NCBI GenBank assembly: GCA_913776405.1
Contig: CAJYOV010000338.1
Coordinates: 1 to 7,683, forward strand
Direction: 5' to 3'
Origin: Pseudobdellovibrionaceae bacterium
Lineage (GTDB): Bacteria > Bdellovibrionota > Bdellovibrionia > Bdellovibrionales > JAMPXM01
Length of the DNA stretch: 7,683 bases
The first letter of the stretch is position 1. Each line of letters starts with the position of its first letter. Both the position numbers and the translations under genes were made by a program. Positions 6,159 through 7,683 of this stretch are shown here, piece after piece. Under the pieces are notes generated by a model. That model was given only the letters and a program-made list of their open reading frames with translations, was not told the DNA's origin and searched no databases.

Positions 6159-6190
6159 CACGAGATTTGATCGAGTCTAGGCGAGATTAG
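6148..6190 (+). repeat. Degenerate tandem repeat of about 9-12 bp across the VWA gene stop codon
   Basis: Four imperfect units follow one another: ACGAGATCTGAC (6148-6159), ACGAGATTTGAT (6160-6171), CGAGTCTAGG (6172-6181) and CGAGATTAG (6182-6190). They span the VWA gene stop and the 28-base convergent intergenic space, reaching the end of the next gene. There is no classical hairpin plus T-run terminator here. Confidence 0.35.
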
Positions 6191-6606
6191 TGTCCGGAAA
6201 GAGCGTCAACCAGCTCGGCTTTCAAAGCCCTCGCGAGTCGAAGGCTCCGATGGAGGGCTTCGAGATCGCCCGCATAGGTCACGTCGCCATCGTCGATGAG
6301 TCTTGTAACGTGGCTGCCCAAATCGACATATTCATCCGCTAATGGCTTCAACACTAAAAGTGCGTTCTCTGAACACTCGGAGACGACGGACTTCATTTCG
6401 TCGACGGACGAGGTTTCATTCTTTCGTTTCGATTCTGGCATGAGCTCGATGCGTTGTGCGCGTAGATCCTCGCGAATTTGAGACATGCGCGCAAGACTCA
6501 CATTGCCAGCGTCGATCTTCGCCTGATCGCGATTAAAATCGGTCTTCCCGCAAGCCGCGAGAAGAACGCCAAAGATAAAACTGAGACCTAAAACGAAGAG
6601 CCGCAT
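6187..6606 (-). CDS. Small lipoprotein of unknown function
   Basis: The 139-residue product has a textbook lipoprotein signal: M-R start, apolar core LFVLGLSFIFGVLLAA and Cys19 in LAACG. The residue after the cysteine is Gly. The mature part is about 120 residues, strongly charged and predicted helical, with heptad-like spacing of Leu, Ile and Val that could form a coiled coil (for example SLARMSQIREDLRAQRIEL and ALHRSLRLARALKAELVDAL). Only one further cysteine is present (in VVSECSEN). I do not recognise the family. The start ATG 6606 has AAGGG four bases upstream. It is convergent with the VWA lipoprotein and lies downstream of the monooxygenase gene on the same strand after a 144-base gap, so a shared transcript is possible. 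Confidence 0.75.
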   Translation of the reverse strand: MRLFVLGLSFIFGVLLAACGKTDFNRDQAKIDAGNVSLARMSQIREDLRAQRIELMPESKRKNETSSVDEMKSVVSECSENALLVLKPLADEYVDLGSHVTRLIDDGDVTYAGDLEALHRSLRLARALKAELVDALSGH

Positions 6607-6750
6607 CGGACCCTTGATCTCTCATAAATTCGAGGGCGCCCTCAAGACCGAAGAAGAAATCGTAAGAAGTCCATAGGCTAGGATTAAGCGCCTTCCGAGA
6701 TTGTTAAAAAAATATTCCCATCCCAAAGGTCGAGGCCGAGGTGCCGATAG
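6607..6750 (-). promoter_or_regulatory. Intergenic region with the 12-bp palindrome GAGGGCGCCCTC
   Basis: GAGGGCGCCCTC at 6632-6643 is a perfect palindrome 26 bases before the small lipoprotein start. It is a candidate operator, since it has no loop as written and would make a poor hairpin. A seven-base A run at 6706-6712 (T run in the gene direction) follows the monooxygenase stop, but I see no good stem before it, so a terminator is not assigned. Confidence 0.3.
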
Positions 6751-7683
6751 TTATCTTGTGAGGTCGTAGTCTGCCGGATCGAAGGCTTTAAGACGTTCTG
6801 CATACGCGGTTGCAGAGCGAGGCCAGAGAGTCGAATTCCGGCCGGTTCGGTCAACGTACCAACTCAAACAACCGCCACGGGACCAAACAGTATGTCGAAT
6901 CTCTTCGCCCAAGCTTTCTACGTAATCGGATTGAGCCTTTGGTTTTGCTTCGATCGATCGCACTTGGGTCTCACGCGCGTACGCGAGAAACTTCAAGATA
7001 TATTCGACCTGTACTTCCACCATGGCGACCACCGAGTTATGGCCCAGGCCCGTGTTCGGTCCCAGCAAGAAAAATAGGTTCGGGAAGCCAGCTATAGCGA
7101 CTCCCAAAAACGCTTTCGGGCTCCCCTGCCAAGTCTCCGCTAACGACTCGCCTTGACCGTTTAGAACGCGCTTGAAGAAGGGCGCATCAGTCACGCGGAA
7201 CCCGGTTCCAAAGATCACGGTGTCGACCGGATAGGATGCATCACCCGCTTCGACCGAGTTGCTCTTCAATCCCTTGATCGAGTCCGTTATCAAACTCACA
7301 TTCGCCATCGTGAAAAGCGGCCAGTACTCGTTCGACAAGAGAACTCGTTTACATCCCAGGCGATAATTTGGTGTCAACTTCGCCCTTAACTCGCGGTCGG
7401 CAATCGTCTGCGCAAGACGCCAGCGAATGAAAAACTCAAACGCCCGAAGAACCCAAAGTCTGCGAAGTGCGAGCACGAGAAGCTCACGAGCAGAGAAGAT
7501 CGCGAGACGAACGAGCCCTTGTAAACGTGGCCACTTCGTGAAAACGAATTTTTCAACACCAGTCACTTTTCTGTTTAGCCGTGGGATAACCCATGGAGGC
7601 GTACGCTGAAAGACCAAAACCTCACGCGCTTCTTTTTGGAGGGTCGGCAAAAATTGAATGGCCGAAGCGCCCGTCCCGATCAC
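6751..7683 (-). CDS. Flavin-dependent monooxygenase, Baeyer-Villiger type, C-terminal part (5' partial)
   Basis: The frame is open to the right edge and the true start is outside the window; the GTG at 7683 encodes an internal Val. The visible 310 residues begin in the second Rossmann motif, VIGTGASA, which binds NADPH, followed by VFQRTPPWVIPR, typical of Baeyer-Villiger and related flavoprotein monooxygenases. Further on are GCKRVLLSNEYWPLF (about 110-124), the FAD-domain strand DTVIFGTGF (154-162), the hallmark FFLLGPNTGLGHNSVV (204-219) and the C-terminal GGCLSWYVDRTGRNSTLWP (270-288). Such enzymes use FAD, NADPH and O2 to insert oxygen into ketones or oxidise similar substrates; the substrate cannot be told from sequence. 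About 180-200 N-terminal residues, including the FAD-binding GxGxxG and the BVMO fingerprint, are missing, so subclass is uncertain. No internal damage is seen. The gene stops with TAA at 6751-6753. Confidence 0.9.
   Translation of the reverse strand: MIGTGASAIQFLPTLQKEAREVLVFQRTPPWVIPRLNRKVTGVEKFVFTKWPRLQGLVRLAIFSARELLVLALRRLWVLRAFEFFIRWRLAQTIADRELRAKLTPNYRLGCKRVLLSNEYWPLFTMANVSLITDSIKGLKSNSVEAGDASYPVDTVIFGTGFRVTDAPFFKRVLNGQGESLAETWQGSPKAFLGVAIAGFPNLFFLLGPNTGLGHNSVVAMVEVQVEYILKFLAYARETQVRSIEAKPKAQSDYVESLGEEIRHTVWSRGGCLSWYVDRTGRNSTLWPRSATAYAERLKAFDPADYDLTR

Noticed and set aside
6706..6712. Seven-base T run (minus strand) after the monooxygenase stop as a rho-independent terminator.
   Set aside because: No stable GC-rich stem directly precedes it; the nearby CGAGG repeats are direct, not inverted.
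1..7683. CRISPR array, insertion sequence or phage attachment site.
   Set aside because: No regularly spaced repeats, transposase or integrase frames, or paired terminal repeats were seen.

Overview
The window looks like a chromosomal piece of a Gram-negative bacterium of roughly 50% GC. Two lipoproteins with classic lipoboxes, two large secreted proteins of unknown family and a von Willebrand A (VWA) lipoprotein would suit a Bdellovibrionota or other delta-proteobacteria-like genome. That placement is inference from style only, because no marker gene here fixes the taxonomy.

Layout from left to right. (1) Bases 1-234 (+) hold the C-terminal end of a ComM/YifB-type Mg-chelatase-like ATPase, cut by the window edge. 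(2) Bases 296-689 (+) hold a degraded BrnT/BrnA-type toxin-antitoxin locus. The brnT toxin frame survives as its two ends fused in frame, with about 35 internal codons missing and no standard start codon. The overlapping ribbon-helix-helix antitoxin gene is intact. (3) Bases 695-4257 (-) hold two translationally coupled genes (TGATG junction) for large exported proteins that I do not recognise. The first has a short stretch near its C-terminus resembling a TerB-like helical domain. (4) Bases 4258-4580 form a gene-free, GC-rich stretch dense in inverted repeats upstream of that operon. Two of its hairpins share an arm, and one covers the Shine-Dalgarno sequence, so it is a candidate structured 5' leader. 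(5) Bases 4581-4849 (-) hold a small XRE-type helix-turn-helix regulator broken by one missing base. (6) Bases 4850-5078 are a divergent control region with repeated TCTAAG/CTTAG words and a possible 18-codon leader ORF whose stop overlaps the next start as ATGA. (7) Bases 5079-6158 (+) encode a VWA-domain lipoprotein. (8) Bases 6187-6606 (-) encode a small lipoprotein, convergent with it. (9) Bases 6751-7683 (-) hold the C-terminal two thirds or so of a flavin-dependent monooxygenase of the Baeyer-Villiger type, cut by the right edge.

No single pathway ties the genes together. The recurring theme is the cell envelope: four of the genes encode exported proteins, two of them lipid-anchored. 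A second theme is decay of small regulatory genes. A broken toxin and a broken XRE regulator flank the unknown two-gene secreted cassette on either side, which is what one might see where accessory DNA has been gained and eroded.
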